Assembly: GCA_012845835.1 (NCBI GenBank)
Contig: JABAKD010000027.1
Location: 5,201,465 to 5,265,464 of the forward strand
Source: Undaria pinnatifida
Lineage: Eukaryota; Sar; Phaeophyceae; Laminariales; Alariaceae
Direction of reading: 5' to 3'
DNA length: 64,000 nt
This document shows, in pieces, positions 21,447-31,505 of the stretch (position 1 is its first letter; every line of letters begins with the position of its first letter). Below the pieces are notes generated by a model, which saw only the letters and a program-made list of their open reading frames with translations, searched no databases and was not told where the DNA came from. Made by a program: the position numbers and the translations under genes.

Positions 21447-22899
21447 ATGGGGGACGCCAACTCGGGCGGGCCAGTCGGCGAGGGACACGGGCATATCGAG
21501 GTGGGAGAGGTGCGAGTGGATGCTGCAGTCGCCCCTGTGCAGGCCGCCCCTCAAGGCAACGGCGTGCGACCCGTCCCCGCCGTCGCAGCAGCAGACCCAG
21601 CAATCGTGGCCCTTCTGCAGAAGTTGCTGGCGAGCCAATAGGCGATCGCTGCGCGCCGGAAAAACGTCGAGAACAATCAAGCGCATCCGCAGCTCCAGCA
21701 GTACCAACAGGCGCAGCCGGCACACCAACCTCAGCAGGCAGCCCTTCAGCTGGCAGGAGGCAGCGCCCACAGCATAGCATCCGCGACGAAAGACGCAACA
21801 CAGCAGGCTACGGCCACCGCAGGCGTAAAGGCAAACACCAAACAGGCGGCTGACCGCTGGCGGGCCAACGACGGGCCAACAAATTGTTCATCGTCCGCGG
21901 CGGCTTCAACGTCTCGGAGGAAATAAATCGGGGATTACTGGTGATTGTGCTCGATACCGTGGCCACGTCTCCGACGCTGTGTTAAAACAGCTGGAGACAT
22001 GCCCGAATTCGCCGTCGAGGATTTTTCCTCCCCTGTGGCAATAGGGGAGACGCCGAGGGCCATGCCCGCAGAGATTCACTTCGCTACCTTCGTAGCTGCC
22101 CTCATGGAGACCCTGGAGTACGGGATGGAGGGCACTCCGCCCGTACGCAAGCAGAGGGTCGCTACGTTGCTCAGAGCTGGAGCAGGTGCAGGAACTGGTC
22201 GGGGTGTATCTACGTCGCTATTTCAACATTCTGGCGGAGCACTCGGTGAAGATTCGACTGCTGCTGCTGTCAAACATGAACATCGGCCTGCACGAACACA
22301 TGACAGCGCTCGCGGTGCAGGGAGGCGACCTGTACAGGAAGCACAACCACGCTGCGCCAGCACCCGGAACAGGGAATTTCATGGTCACCCCCACCTTGAA
22401 AAAATTGAGCGGAGGAGGGCGACGAGTCTAGCCTCACGGAGCGCTCAGCGCATTGGAGGCCGAACACAGCAGGCGCGAGCGGGGTAAAAAGGAAGGGAGC
22501 CCCAGGCACGGGTGGGCAGCGGCAGCCCCTGCTCAGGGCCGAGCGGGGGGGGGGGGGGGGGGGGGAGTTACCCCCTTCAAGGCCCGACTGCAGCACTCGA
22601 AGACGCCTACGGGGATGTGCGACTACTCGTGGCGTGGCCTCCGTTGCGAGAGGCCCATCTGTTCGTTTGCACATGACCAGGGCGCCGGAACAGTCGCGCA
22701 GCAGCAGCAGCAGCCGCAAGCGCTGCCGCCGCCGCCGCCGCCGCAACAGCAGCAGACGCAACCAGCCGCGGCAGCAGGGGCAGGGGGGACAGGAGGAGGT
22801 GGAGCAGGAGGGTCGCGGCCGTACGCCGTGCGCTTTAGCAGGAACCACGTGCCCCCTGGCAGGGGCGGCGGGGGAAGGGGGAATGGCGGCAATAACTGA
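21447..22899 (+). pseudogene. Retrotransposon gag-like ORF with CCCH-like zinc finger (broken)
   Basis: Starts at an ATG at 21447, two bases after repeat A1. Part one (21447 to about 21905) is Ala/Gln-rich and interrupted by a TAG at 21639-21641, after which the same register stays open. After a frameshift the product continues in another register through QELVGVYLRRYFNILAEHSV, with a second TAG at 22429-22431. It ends as a Gly/Gln/Pro-rich tail at a TGA (22897-22899). The tail holds a nucleic-acid-binding finger MCDYSWRGLRCERPICSFAH, spaced C-X8-C-X4-C-X3-H. A run of about 25 G (22543-22567) encodes poly-Gly just upstream and is a likely slippage site. Identification as gag rests on position and the zinc finger, not on recognised homology. 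Confidence 0.65.
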
Positions 22900-22989
22900 C
22901 AGCACGGGCTCTGCCGTCAGGCAAGGCCGACCGAGGGGGGGGCAGGGACGAGAGAAGAGCGGAGTATCTTCGCAGACGCCGAGAGGTCC

Positions 22990-23992
22990 GTGGGACTTCG
23001 CAATGCACCCGTACTCGGATCCGTGTGGCCGGTTTTGTTTCATGGTGAGAATCAGTTGTCGAGAGACAAAAGCAGTGCAGTACACAGCAGAATGTTTGAA
23101 GCAGAGTCCGCGCGACCGCCGCGACGGCAAGAAGAAAAACGCAGTTACAGCGGCAGTCTCGCTCAATCGTTCCACTCAAGCAGGCAGAACCCGCATGCGT
23201 CGGAACAGCAAGTCAGACCAACCCAGAAATCGAATATTCCGGTAACCCCAGTACAAGAAAGTACAGAACAGCAGGCTTTGTGTGAGCAGAGACGAAGGTT
23301 GCCTTATCCCGCAGACCGAACAGACATCGGGGGGGCGGAACTCTCACACCACAGCGGCACAGAACAGCAGGCTCAGTGTGAGCAGGGACGAAGGTTGCCT
23401 TATTTCGCGAACCGACCTGTTATCGGTGGTGCGGAACTCTCACACCACAGCGGCACAGAACAGCAAGCTTTGTGTGAGCAGAAATGAAGGTTACTTTATT
23501 TCGCGAACCGACCAGTTATCGGTGGTGCGGAACTCTCAAACCACAGCACAGAACAGCAGGCTTTGTGTGAGCAGAGACGAAGGTTACCTTATTTCGCGAA
23601 CCGACCAGCTATCAGTGGTGTGGAACTCTCACACCACGGCACAGAACAGCAGGCTTAGTGTGAGCAGAGACGAAGGATACCTTGTTTCGCAGACCGGACA
23701 GACGTCGCTGGTGCGGAACTCTCACACCACAGCACAGATCAGCAGGAGCAGAGGGCCAGAATACCTCACTTCCGCGCGAGTCGAAAAAGCATCGATCGCG
23801 TAGAAGGCTCAAACCAGAACGACTGTCCACCCGTGCAGTACAGCAGATACCCCACAGAAGCAGAAAGCACGCAATTGGAGTACATGCACAGATCAGAGCA
23901 GATAGAGGGGCCGCGAAGACAAGGACTAGTAGAGCCGCCTGTACAGCAGCCAGAAGTTGGCACGTTGGTACCAGTCGACGCGCGGGAGTGAC
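22990..23992 (+). pseudogene. Pol leader with 31-32 residue tandem peptides
   Basis: One register stays open from about 22990 to a TGA near 23990, apart from a TGA at 23485 and a TAG at 23656. From 23263 it carries five full tandem peptides and a partial sixth: units at 23263, 23359 (96 bp each), 23455, 23548, 23641 (93 bp each) and 23734. Consensus is TEQQALCEQRRRLPYFANR followed by PVIGGAELSHHS. All unit lengths are multiples of three and substitutions are conservative, so the array evolved while translated. Each unit keeps one Cys. Function unknown; it sits where DIRS elements have the linker before RT. Confidence 0.65.
23263..23760 (+). repeat. 93/96 bp in-frame tandem repeat array in pol
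   Basis: Five and a half units (see the pol leader entry) beginning ACAGAACAGCAGGCTTTGTG. Unit-length differences are exactly 3 bp. Confidence 0.95.
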
Positions 23993-25162
23993 GGGTCAGC
24001 ACGCTCACGGCTTTCCTATGGGGAAACGAGCCGTCGAAAAAACACAGAACGCATGGTACAGCAGTGGCACGTTCAAAAAGACAGACTTGGAGAAGAAGGC
24101 TTTGACTCACAAGACAGAGAAGAACTGCTATACAAGCTAGCAAACACCTGCACAGCCATGATCCGAGAAAAACAAGAAGTCGTGGGAGCCGTAGCTCGAC
24201 TGATAGGAGGGTCCTTGGTAGCACCACCGATAGACCCTGTACACATACAGCGTTACTTTGGAGATCTAAAAGGCTTCGGGGCAGTGGACGAGCTGGTCAT
24301 GATAGTCACGGGAGGGGTGCCGGTGAACGCAGTAGCGTCCGAAGCAGACCTCGAGCGCGCGTTACAGTACGGAAACCACAGCAGTGTCACCTAGCACTTG
24401 CCAGCAATTTGGGAAAAAATCGGCGACGACGTCAGGCCCCAAAAATGCTTAGTGATACACAAATCAGCGGCGCACGACATTCCTAATCTCAGAGTCTCTT
24501 CGCTAGCGGCGGTCGTGACTCACAAGGTTCGGATAATCAATGATCTTTCGTTCGATGTGCAGAGCAGAGAGAAGAAAGGAGGTCTAAACGGAGACACTGA
24601 CCCGATACCGTCCCCCAATGCCTGTGCGCCGAAGCGCTGCCGAAATTCCCAGACGAACTCGTGACCTTGAGAAAGAAATTCCCAGAAAAGAGGATACTGA
24701 TGAGCAAGGCCGATGCGTCAGACGCTTTTCGGAACGTGCGAGTAGACCCGGATGAACCCCACGATTTTTGTAGAACGAGAGCTAGTAGTAGCTGATTTTC
24801 ATTTGACTTTCGGATGGTCGGCATCGCCGGGGTTCTGGGACGTGATGTCGGCGGCGGCCGCACACCTGCACTGCAACACCACGATCGATTCAGCTCCGTT
24901 GTTAGACGAACGAAAATAAATGATGGCTCACGTAATGAGAATTTCGGTTCCGCGCGAAAAGATTGAAGCGATGAAGAGATTGCTGTTCGAGCAATGGCCC
25001 CAGAGCAGTAGGGAAGCGACGGCGAGGGACGTGCTTAGCATGGCCGGCAAGTTGTGGAACCTCACGTACGTAGTTCGGGCAGGTAGGTACTTCGTGTGGG
25101 GGTTGCTGCGGCTGACCGGGCTGCACAACTCAGGAGGTAGCGAAAACAGAACCGTACGGTAG
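23957..25162 (+). pseudogene. Retrotransposon reverse transcriptase region (broken, catalytic block missing)
   Basis: The pre-RT region (23957-24391, ending NHSSVT) is followed by an in-frame TAG at 24392, then HLPAIWEKIGDDVRPQKC and VVTHKVRIINDLSFD. A frameshift in a C run near 24620 leads to motif A, RILMSKADASDAFRNVRVD (metal-binding Asp). A second shift near 24770 leads to motif B-like FHLTFGWSASPGFWDVMSAA, then a TAA at 24917. The thumb region TARDVLSMAGKLWNLTYVVR with AGRYFVWGLLRLTGLH follows at 25018-25123. In DIRS-order RTs the YxDD motif C lies between motif B and this thumb; here only about 30 residues separate them and no YxDD is present in any register, so that block has been deleted (inference). 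Not functional. Confidence 0.8.
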
Positions 25163-25882
25163 GACTCGGTAGAGAGTTTCACCCTGACCTTCTCTTCTGG
25201 AAGTGGGCAATCGATCACAAACTACTACACGAAGGTGAGGCGCTTAGCGCCTCCTGCTACACGGCGATACAACGACCCGCAAAAAGGCACTACCTGTCCG
25301 ACGCCAGTTTCGAGGCAGTGGGCGGTTTTTGTGTCGAGAGGAAGGCATTTTGGAGATACGACTTGCCAAAAGAACTGACCGCAGAGCTAGAGAGAAAAGC
25401 CGATCGACGAGAGACCTGTAGTATCACGATCAACCTGTTAGAGTTATTGGGGATGGTCGTCACCGCGTGGGTCATGCTTGAACTGGTAGGAGACAGGGCG
25501 GACGAAAAGGGTGAAGTCATTCTGATGCGCGGTGACAACACGGCAGCAGTATCTTGGATATCTCGATGCGGGGGGGCGAGGGACAAACGAGCATGCTTAC
25601 TCATGAGAATGCTCGGGTGTCTCGAAATAAAAGGGGGGCTGGAACTACACTGCAAAACACATTCCCGGCGTACGTAACACACTTGCTGATGGTATCTCCC
25701 GTTGGCCTCGTGTGATTCTGGCGGACAAGGTCAGAGAGCTCACCAACTCCGACGACTGGTCGGACCAAGACATTGGAACGAGGGGTAAGGGGGTTTTCGA
25801 CATCGTACTACAGACAAAAAACATTCTCAGTGAGCATGACGATTGCCTGTGGGACATCATGAGCGGCGCACAACGCGGCTGA
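25158..25882 (+). pseudogene. Retrotransposon RNase H domain (frameshifted)
   Basis: Register one from about 25158 gives DLLFWKWAIDHKLL, HYLSDASFEAVGGFC (first catalytic Asp), TINLLELLGMVV (Glu) and VILMRGDNTAAVSWIS (second Asp). A shift near 25655, just after a G run, is needed to reach HIPGVRNTLADGISRWP (last Asp). That register continues to a TGA at 25880-25882. The D-E-D-D set of RNase H is thus present but split between two frames. It degrades the RNA strand of the RNA:DNA hybrid during reverse transcription. Confidence 0.82.
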
Positions 25883-25891
25883 TTCGCGTGC

Positions 25892-27064
25892 GTGAGGGGG
25901 TATGTTCCTCGATCAACCTACGGCATGCACTTTTATTGTGTCCACTGTTCGCTTCTATTGTGCCTACTGTTCGCACGCGCCCCTGCAGGAACGAGGAAAA
26001 AGGGAGGACACAAGGACGAGGTAGCGCGATTAGTTGAAACGCTCGCGCTCGGTTCAGTCGGGAAGAGTACGCAGAAAAACTATCTAGCAAGGTGGAACAC
26101 CTGGTTAAAAAAGAGACAGGCGCAGAAAAAAAAACCGCGGTTGCACACGCTCGCTGACCCCAAGGAAGTGTTGTCTGATCTGCTCGGGTTCATGGCGTCT
26201 CGATGTTTCGTGTATAATAATCGGCAGTCTACTGTTAGAGGATACTTAGCCGCAATCAATTTCTTCCACAAAATGTTCGCAGGATGGGAGTTGCCAATGT
26301 CGCGTTGCATGATAACAGCTGTGGGAAAGGGGATAGACCGGGCGCAGGGCATGTCAAAAAATAAAGCACAGGTTACTTTACCGTTGTCGTGGTCACTGTT
26401 ATCACAAGGCCGACAGACACTCGTAAGTATGGAAGACGGTGGGCGTGTCATGTGGTTGGGACTTGCGGTGTCATATTGTATGTTGTGCAGAGCGTCAGAG
26501 CTGTGGGCATATGCGAAGGGCAAAGTTCACCCAAAGTTTTGTCTGACGCGAGAGTGCCAAACGTTTTCGCGCGAAGGGGCACAGGTTGAGTTCGGGAACA
26601 GATCGACCGCCACGGCAGTGCAGATCAGATTCGTGGCGTCGAAGTGCGATAAAAACAGAGCAGTGTGCACGATTACGCGTACGCGGTAGTCCAACGAGAG
26701 TGAGATGGGGGGAGTGTTGATGGGGCCCTTCGAAGTTCTGCTGGAATTGCTCGACGTGCATCCCCAGCTCCCAGGGGAGGCGCCGCTGACAGTCCGGGCC
26801 ACGTCGGGAGGTTGGAAAGTTTTCACTAGGACGGAAGCGCTGACCGCGTTGTGGTTGATGGTAGGATGCAGCGGTAGAGGCCCCATGCAGTTTGCGCTTC
26901 ACTCGGGAAGAATCGGGGGGGGCACCCAGTTAGCGGCGCAAGGTATGTCGGAGTTGCAAATCCAGCGCAAAGGAAGATGGAAGTCTAGGGCTTTTATGAC
27001 ATACGGAAGGGAAGCAGGGGAAGGGGCTGAAGTGGTCTCTGCAGCCCTCGCACAAACACAGTAG
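25892..27064 (+). pseudogene. Retrotransposon tyrosine recombinase (one in-frame TAG)
   Basis: One register from 25892 to 27064 interrupted by a single TAG at 26687-26689. The N-terminal part is a core-binding-like helical domain (STQKNYLARWNTWLKKR; VYNNRQSTVRGYLAAINFFH). The catalytic domain has the first Arg in MLCRASELWAY (codon 26489-26491), the H-x-x-R box in LHSGRIGGGTQLA (26900-26911), a GRWKSRAFM box and the nucleophile Tyr in MTYGRE (27002-27004). These are the R..HxxR..Y residues of tyrosine recombinases. In DIRS elements it replaces the DDE integrase and joins the circular cDNA to the target. No clean ATG near 25892: the frame begins after the TGA at 25880, so it was probably fused to the RNase H frame. 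Confidence 0.85.
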
Positions 27065-27099
27065 TTTTAGAAGTACGGTTAGCTCAGGCCGCCTTATGA

Positions 27100-27330
27100 T
27101 GTGAGAGGTAGATAGCCCCGCAGAAAAAGGGAGCAGGGCTATCAGAGTCCGGGTTGGCCTGTTTCATAAAGACTTTGGAGGGGTTTCATAAGAGGTAGGT
27201 GGGGGGGTTCAGACGCCACCGACACGCGGTCGGGGGCCGCTCGTGACACGCTTGTAGTTTATTGTTGTGTTGCACAACAGGGAAGAGGTCTACACGCGAC
27301 AAGTTAATCCAGAATTCATGAGCCATAGCG
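27100..27330 (+). repeat. Retrotransposon split repeat B1
   Basis: Starts TGTGAGAGGTAGATAGCCCC and ends AGCCATAGCG, directly abutting A2. Copy of B2 (27643-27875) with scattered substitutions. Confidence 0.88.
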
Positions 27331-27571
27331 AAATGTAACTTTACGTAGTAAAGTGGTGTTTGTGGAGGCGTGGAAGGCATTCTGGTTTTACAGACGACTC
27401 TTGGTCGATCGTCTCGAGACGAAAAAAATTAGGATAGCCCAGACAGCAGCGACAAAAGAGCTGTCGCGCTTGCCAGAGACGGCCGCCTGGGGCACAGGAG
27501 AGCGAGAGCGCGTAGCACCGTAGGATTGAAAGGAGTCAAGCAGTGTGCCCATTAGAATTGATCGACTCTCC
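27331..27571 (+). repeat. Retrotransposon split repeat A2
   Basis: Internal copy of A1, from AAATGTAACTTTACG to ATTGATCGACTCTC. The spacer 27572-27642 between A2 and B2 is unique and G-rich at its right end. Confidence 0.9.
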
Positions 27572-27642
27572 CATCCGCCCGCCCTGTCGCCCAAGAGGGG
27601 GGAAATCAGGTTGCAACAAGTCGGTGTAATTGTTGGGGGGGC

Positions 27643-27875
27643 TGTGAGAGGTAGATAGCCCCGCAGGAAAAGGGAGCGGGGCTATCAAAGTCCGGGTTGG
27701 CCTGATTCATAAAAACTTTGGAGGGGTTTCATGAGAGGTAGGTGGGGAGTTTGAGACGTCACCGTCACGCGGTCGGGGGGCGCTTGTGACATACTTGTAG
27801 TTTATTGTTATTTTGCACAGCAGGGAAGAGGTCTACACGTGACAAAAAAATTCAGAATTCTTGAGCCATAGCAAA
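27643..27875 (+). repeat. Retrotransposon split repeat B2 (right end)
   Basis: Right terminal repeat, ending CTTGAGCCATAGCAAA. With A1 it defines the outer ends of the element. Confidence 0.88.
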
Positions 27876-28360
27876 CACACGAATTTGGCTCCTATCGGGA
27901 AACCACGTGTTGCGTATTGTCAATGTTTTTTTCCGATCGAAATAATACATAGATCTGTCGTGACGGCGATGCAGCTACCATCGACGTCTTGAACTATCCT
28001 CTGTGTTTTCGGTAATCTCGCTTCTTTGTCCAGCACTTGGCTCATCGAGCTGTGGTGGCAAATATGGGCTTGCGACCGCCATTATATTTTTGAAGGGCCA
28101 CAGCCGGGGTACGCTATGGTATGATCTGTTACGGCATAGTATAGCCGTGAGCGCGGCTGTTGCCCCGGTCGCCACTCATTGAGGTTCACGATTTATCGCC
28201 TCTCTCGGTCGTGGTTTTGTCGATAATTCATCATTATCTTAAAGCTACGACACATGGCCTCGGGGACATTGGCCCAGCGAAAACATGCCATGCCAGTTGG
28301 ATTAAATCCTCCACTTCAAATCGAACCCCCCCCTTGAGGAGGTGTGCATTTAGCCGGGTT
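27876..28360. other. No recognisable feature
   Basis: Unique-looking flank of the retrotransposon. No exon or RNA gene supported. Confidence 0.4.
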
Positions 28361-28650
28361 TTACCCGTACCCGGAACTTCTGTAAGTTCTGCAGGACGTT
28401 TATATCCGCACTCGGAACTTGTACGCCCGTGCCACAATACCCGGAACTTCTGTAAGGTCTGTAAGACTTTCATACCCATACCCAAACTTCTGTTAATCTG
28501 TAGGACATTCATACCCGTACCCGGAGCTTCTGTGAGTTATGTACACCCCGTGCCACAATACCCGGGGTACGAGTACAGCACCTTTTGTGTCCGCCCGGAA
28601 CTTCTGTGAGTGCTGTACGCCCGTGCCATAATACCCGGAACTTCTGGAAG
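28360..28650 (+). repeat. CCCGGAACTTC minisatellite block
   Basis: Five to six units with ACCCGTACCCGGAACTTCTG, GTAAGTTCTGCAGGAC and GCCCGTGCCACAATACC. Same family as 17235-17405; one more diverged block at 28845-28915. Confidence 0.85.
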
Positions 28651-28659
28651 TTTTGTAAC

Positions 28660-28835
28660 TTTTTTTTTTTTTTATAATCCTCCGGCGGATGGGGAAAAAT
28701 AAAGCTTTAGCTCACCACACTTCCACGTATTTCCATACGCGTCGTGTGTCGATTTAACTCAGTTGCTTTCGCAGCCCAACGCTAGCTGGCACACCCTTCG
28801 GATCCCATTGTAGGTATAGCGTAAGCTGTCCCTAT
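28660..28835 (-). mobile_element. Repeat family 4 copy (poly-A-ended on the minus strand)
   Basis: On the plus strand it starts with a T run followed by AATCCTCCGGCGGATGGGG, then AAGCTTTAGCTCACCACACT, GTCGTGTGTCGATTTAACTC and AACGCTAGCTGGC; so on the minus strand it ends in poly-A like a retroposon. Copies at 32605-32785, 36605-36775, 56570-56750 and 57405-57590. Confidence 0.65.
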
Positions 28836-28844
28836 CAGTAGTAA

Positions 28845-28915
28845 CACTTTCATACCCGTACCCGAAACTTCTGGAAGCTCTGTAAGACTCCCATACCCTT
28901 ACACGGAATTCACAA
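28845..28915 (+). repeat. CCCGGAACTTC minisatellite, diverged
   Basis: Carries ATACCCGTACCCGAAACTTC and CTGGAAGCTCTGTAAGAC; the block follows directly on the family 4 copy. Confidence 0.6.
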
Positions 28916-30420
28916 ACCCTACAGAACATAACCTTGCAATATACCATTGTTGTGTCTAATGTCCAGGATGTGACCTACGTACACAACGACAGTTATAATT
29001 TTATATTCAATAAACGTTTAGCTTGAGATATCGTGCCGCTGCTGGACTCGCCCTAACGCAGGACGACCAGGCAAAACAAATCCAGTAGGTCGAAGGTCCG
29101 GTAGTTCGAGCCTGGCCCGTTTCCTTTACGAAAAACGGCACGAAGACACGCCGCGGAGCTGCGCGACTGCCTCTGCTGGCCTTCGAGCCCCCCGATTGGT
29201 TAGGAACAGGGTTAGCGTTAGGGTCAGTTTAGGGTCTACCACGTAGTTAGTCCGGGCCGACGCCCAACATTGAAACGGCCCATCAAAGCCCTGCAGGAAG
29301 CCTTTTTCCGGGTCGTCCCGCATTTAGGACGAGCTCCGCTGCCCGTGGGAACTGTGACAGCACTTTTTTTTGTACAATTACTATCTAGAGGTTGTGAGGC
29401 TGTGTAACCAAGGCGCCAGGGCTGGGAACACTCCCAGCTCCCGGGAGATGGCGCCGTTGTCGTTAAATGCGTAGCGGTACCTGGTACAACAGTATCACTA
29501 TGAGTACCTGGTACCTGGTAAACGACAGCTACCAAAGTACGGTCAACTAACTGAAGGTTGCATACCGCGCGCAATGCACCACTGAACCACAACCATGTGT
29601 TAATTCGAGATCTATGTACGTGTAACGTGGAATAGGAGCACAGGTACAAGCAGTTACGGAACACAGTGATGTTCTTCATCGATTCTCGCGTCTTCCCGTG
29701 CTCCGGGCTGCGTGCTCCCGTACAATACCAGAAGGACTGCTGCTGCTAGTAGTTCATGAACCGTTTCCCAACCGCGGACTAATCGTTCGCAGCGCAGTAG
29801 CAGAACATTCCAAGAGGCGAAGCATACACCAGGAAAATACAGCAGAATGTCGGCCGACGCGCCAAGTCGATGTTGCTTCAAGGCATGAAGCTGCGAATAC
29901 TCCTGAGTACCAGGTACAGTACTCAGAGTCCTGAGCCGTAGTACCTACTCGTCGCTTCAGCAGCTGCACCAGGTAATCCCTTCGTAAGGAAGCCCATTCC
30001 TCATCCTGGATACATCGCGTTCACATGTCAAATGATAAATGCATGGCCACCAAAATACGCAAATTTTACCTCGAGCAGCAACCACACACGCGCGATTCGA
30101 GATCATCCTTGGCTGCCCAACGCCGAGCCGCCTCTCCCCTCTGTTGGTTGCTGTGCTGGGCACGCGTTGTCGCACAACGGAAGGACAACCCATCCCCGAA
30201 CATGCATGCCTCTCGAATTGTAAGGAAAACCTCTTCTACCACAGAAAGTTTCTCGGATAAGATTCCAACACCGGCCGAAAGTTCGAAAGTTCTTCCTTTT
30301 TATCGACGGGACGCGGTGATTGCTAGGCTGCAGAGGCTATAGCATACACCACCACTCTTGGAAGAATACCTTCCCACACAACGCACGAGGCAAATACAAA
30401 GGACCTCCACGGCAGACATT
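28916..30420. other. Upstream region of the giant-intron gene; no exon recognised
   Basis: Holds a degenerate TTAGGG-like tract (29196-29242) and four TACC(A/T)GGTA 9-mers at 29478, 29505, 29512 and 29908. No TATA box is convincing. The final few hundred bases are presumably promoter and 5' UTR of the gene starting at 30421. Confidence 0.4.
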
Positions 30421-30616
30421 ATGATGGGGCGCGGTCTATTGGCAGGAGCAGTGGCGGTAGTCGCGGCAGGGAGAGGCGCATCCGCGACTTGCGCGTATCG
30501 ATTCGCAGGGCACCTCAACATCAGCGAGCTTCCGACATGGACCATACCTGAGACAGCAGCTTCCAGCTCAGGATACCGGGTTCTGAACGATGACAGTAGC
30601 CCCCTCGTCTACCTCT
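30421..30616 (+). CDS. Secreted N-glycoprotein, exon 1 (signal peptide)
   Basis: First coding exon of a large plus-strand gene. Starts at the double ATG at 30421. The N-terminus is a textbook signal peptide: MMGR, hydrophobic GLLAGAVAVVAA, then GRGASA with an A-x-A cleavage site before TCAYRF, so the product enters the secretory pathway. The mature part carries the sequon NIS. The exon ends in phase 1 at a consensus donor GTGAGT (30617-30622) after VYL. Exon 2 begins with the two bases needed to complete a Ser codon. If unspliced, the frame stops at 30634-30636. Protein family not recognised. Confidence 0.75.
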
Positions 30617-31374
30617 GTGAGTGGGACTTGCGATGATCGTTTATCCTAGCTCCTTGCCGAAGCAGGCAAGGGGGTGTACTCGTAGTGCCGCGTTGTTGAT
30701 CCTATTCTGCGTTGTTGATCGTATGATACCAGCCAGCAAAAATGGAGGAAGTGTGCGAGAACGAGAGCAACCTACAACCCGTTGTTAGCAGTGCACTCCC
30801 GAAACTGGTGCAAAACACTTGAAATTTGACTGCTATAATTTTGGAGTTTGAAAATGGTTTTATCCGTACCCTCTTTTTCGTCTTCCCCTGTGGACGTTCG
30901 TTGGTTTTTGATCGCAACTTTTCATTGTATTGATCACAGTATGAAATTCGATGTAGCAGCGAACAGACAGAAGGAAAGATACCTCTCAGAACAGGTACAG
31001 TACTGGTATGCAGGTGGCCGAGCACACACAGCGGAGCGCTCTGAGTGTTACGAGCATTGCTCCGTAGGTCAGTGTGAGAATCAGGCAACAGGTACTCGAT
31101 CGCGCCGATACCCCACTACGGCAGTCCTGTGGAGCGCTGACTCGCTCGCGCTCGGCGCGCCTCCCCTTTATGTATTGGGTGGGACGCCGCACTTTTTCAT
31201 GTTAGTCCGGTCACACGAATACCCTCCGATGGTTTAAACTCAAAAGATTTGTTTTTTGATGTTACCCCATCAAAATTGACTGATGTACAGTACGGATGAG
31301 CTCCGTCGTCGTATGAGCATACGATAAACAATCGTATATACTGGTATTAGAATGGATTACAGGTAGCGCGATAG

Positions 31375-31505
31375 CTTGAATTTGCAAAATCCGATGAAAA
31401 TCGACGAGCACAAAAAGCTGAAAAGTGGGAATGCCGAACCCTATGCGCGATAAAAATGAAGGCAAGTACCGGGGGGGAAAAAGGGAAGAGGCCTGTGACC
31501 ACGGC
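31375..31505 (+). mobile_element. SINE family 1, diverged 3' part
   Basis: Contains GATGAAAATCGACGAGCA, AACCCTATGCGCGATAAAAA, GAAGGCAAGTACCGGGGGGG and GCCTGTGACCACGGCTTCTT; no head. Confidence 0.6.

Larger units (their letters stand above)
21204..27875 (+). mobile_element. DIRS-order (PAT/Ngaro-type) tyrosine-recombinase retrotransposon, degenerate
   Basis: Full-length but dead element. Gene order is gag, pol leader, RT, RNase H, tyrosine recombinase, all plus strand. The ends are split direct repeats in the order A1 (21204-21445), ORFs, B1 (27100-27330), A2 (27331-27571), B2 (27643-27875). That is the arrangement known for PAT- and Ngaro-type elements, which are thought to integrate from a circle using the recombinase instead of an integrase. 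The copies share an AAA at the outer and inner junctions (GTGG-AAATG left, AGCAAAC right, AGCGAAATG between B1 and A2). Lesions: in-frame TAG at 21639, 22429, 23656, 24392 and 26687; TGA at 23485 and 25880; TAA at 24917; frameshifts near 21.9-22.1 kb, 24.0, 24.62, 24.77, 25.15 and 25.65 kb; and an apparent deletion of the RT catalytic block. Confidence 0.88.

Noticed and set aside
21261-21801. Minus-strand frames of 119-169 codons at the start of the retrotransposon
   Set aside because: They lie antisense to repeat A1 and gag; A1 also recurs at A2, and no domain is seen.
22270-23175. 301-codon minus-strand frame
   Set aside because: Antisense to the gag tail and pol leader; Arg/Pro/Leu-rich composition is the expected complement of the Gly/Gln/Pro-rich gag tail.
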